Positions 6,800 to 6,877 of a stretch of DNA of 6,877 nucleotides are shown here, piece after piece. A program made the translations under genes and the position numbers. The notes beneath the pieces are model-generated. The model was given only the letters and a program-made list of their open reading frames with translations. It was not told the origin of the DNA and did not search any database. This stretch comes from Spirochaetaceae bacterium (GTDB lineage Bacteria; Spirochaetota; Spirochaetia; Treponematales; Breznakiellaceae): the NCBI GenBank assembly GCA_031284085.1, contig JAITAM010000230.1, positions 1-6,877 of the forward strand, written 5' to 3'. The stretch's first letter is position 1, and every line of letters begins with the position of its first letter.

Positions 6800-6877
6800 A
6801 TGGCATTTTGCTTTAGTGCGGCGCTCTTTTTCACGAGCGCTGACCTTAAGCTGGAGGTCTGGCCTGCCGTGTCCCTT
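6800..6877 (+). CDS. Possible start of a further gene, truncated by the window end; unidentified
   Basis: An ATG at 6800 opens a frame that runs 26 codons to the window edge without a stop; the preceding in-frame stop is TAG at 6779-6781. A G-run (GGGG, 6791-6794) sits five bases before the ATG and could serve as a weak ribosome-binding site. The peptide begins MAFCFSAALFFTSA and continues DLKLEVWPAVSL. This looks like a hydrophobic stretch with a possible signal-peptidase I site (TSA before D), then an alternating pattern compatible with a beta-strand, as at the mature start of an envelope protein. Against this, no Lys or Arg precedes the hydrophobic stretch. It does not look like the start of PBP1C, the usual partner of bacterial macroglobulins, though 26 residues cannot exclude it. 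It lies 126 bases after the macroglobulin gene on the same strand. Confidence 0.35.
   Translation, partial: MAFCFSAALFFTSADLKLEVWPAVSL

Noticed and set aside
6819..6842. Inverted repeat CGGCGCTC / GAGCGCTG (perfect 6-base core, one G-T pair in the extension) around an 8-base loop, as a terminator
   Set aside because: No T-run follows on either strand, and it lies inside the possible coding start at 6800. It may be chance in GC-rich codons.
6536..6877. Minus-strand frame open from the right edge to 6536, running antisense over the macroglobulin 3' end
   Set aside because: Its translation matches no recognised family, it has no good start or ribosome-binding site, and about 140 bases overlap a clearly real gene in antisense.

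Overview
The window (about 49% G+C by eye) reads as bacterial chromosome, most likely a spirochaete and probably Treponema-like. This is inferred from protein resemblance only. The TsaD protein carries segments I associate with spirochaetal TsaD, such as YPFLGLLVSGGHSII, EAFDKVAKHYSLGYPGG and YDISYSGLKNAVINQLEQF. The large second protein is a lipoprotein with a relaxed, spirochaete-style lipobox. No marker gene here proves the assignment.

Layout: (1) 10-1035, minus strand: tsaD, complete, for the universal tRNA t6A37 modification enzyme. (2) 1036-1156: a 121-base divergent intergenic region with two good sigma-70-type promoters pointing outwards. In each, the -10 box ends only 8-9 bases from the start codon, so both mRNAs are predicted to have leaders of about 3 bases (ACT, then ATG) or none. 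(3) 1157-6673, plus strand: one very large gene for an 1838-residue bacterial alpha-2-macroglobulin lipoprotein. It has an intact C-x-E-Q thioester motif and a glycine-rich candidate bait segment. (4) 6674-6799: a 126-base spacer with two mutually exclusive inverted repeats and no gene. (5) 6800-6877: probably the first 26 codons of a further plus-strand gene, cut by the window edge.

How the genes relate: TsaD is housekeeping and shares only the divergent promoter region with the macroglobulin gene; I see no functional link. The macroglobulin is expected to act in the periplasm as a broad protease trap. Its usual bacterial partner, the peptidoglycan synthase PBP1C (pbpC), is not visible: tsaD lies upstream, and the few visible downstream codons do not resemble a PBP1C start. 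No RNA gene, mobile element, CRISPR array or tandem repeat was found. Apart from the near-leaderless divergent promoters and the orphan context of the macroglobulin, the region looks ordinary.
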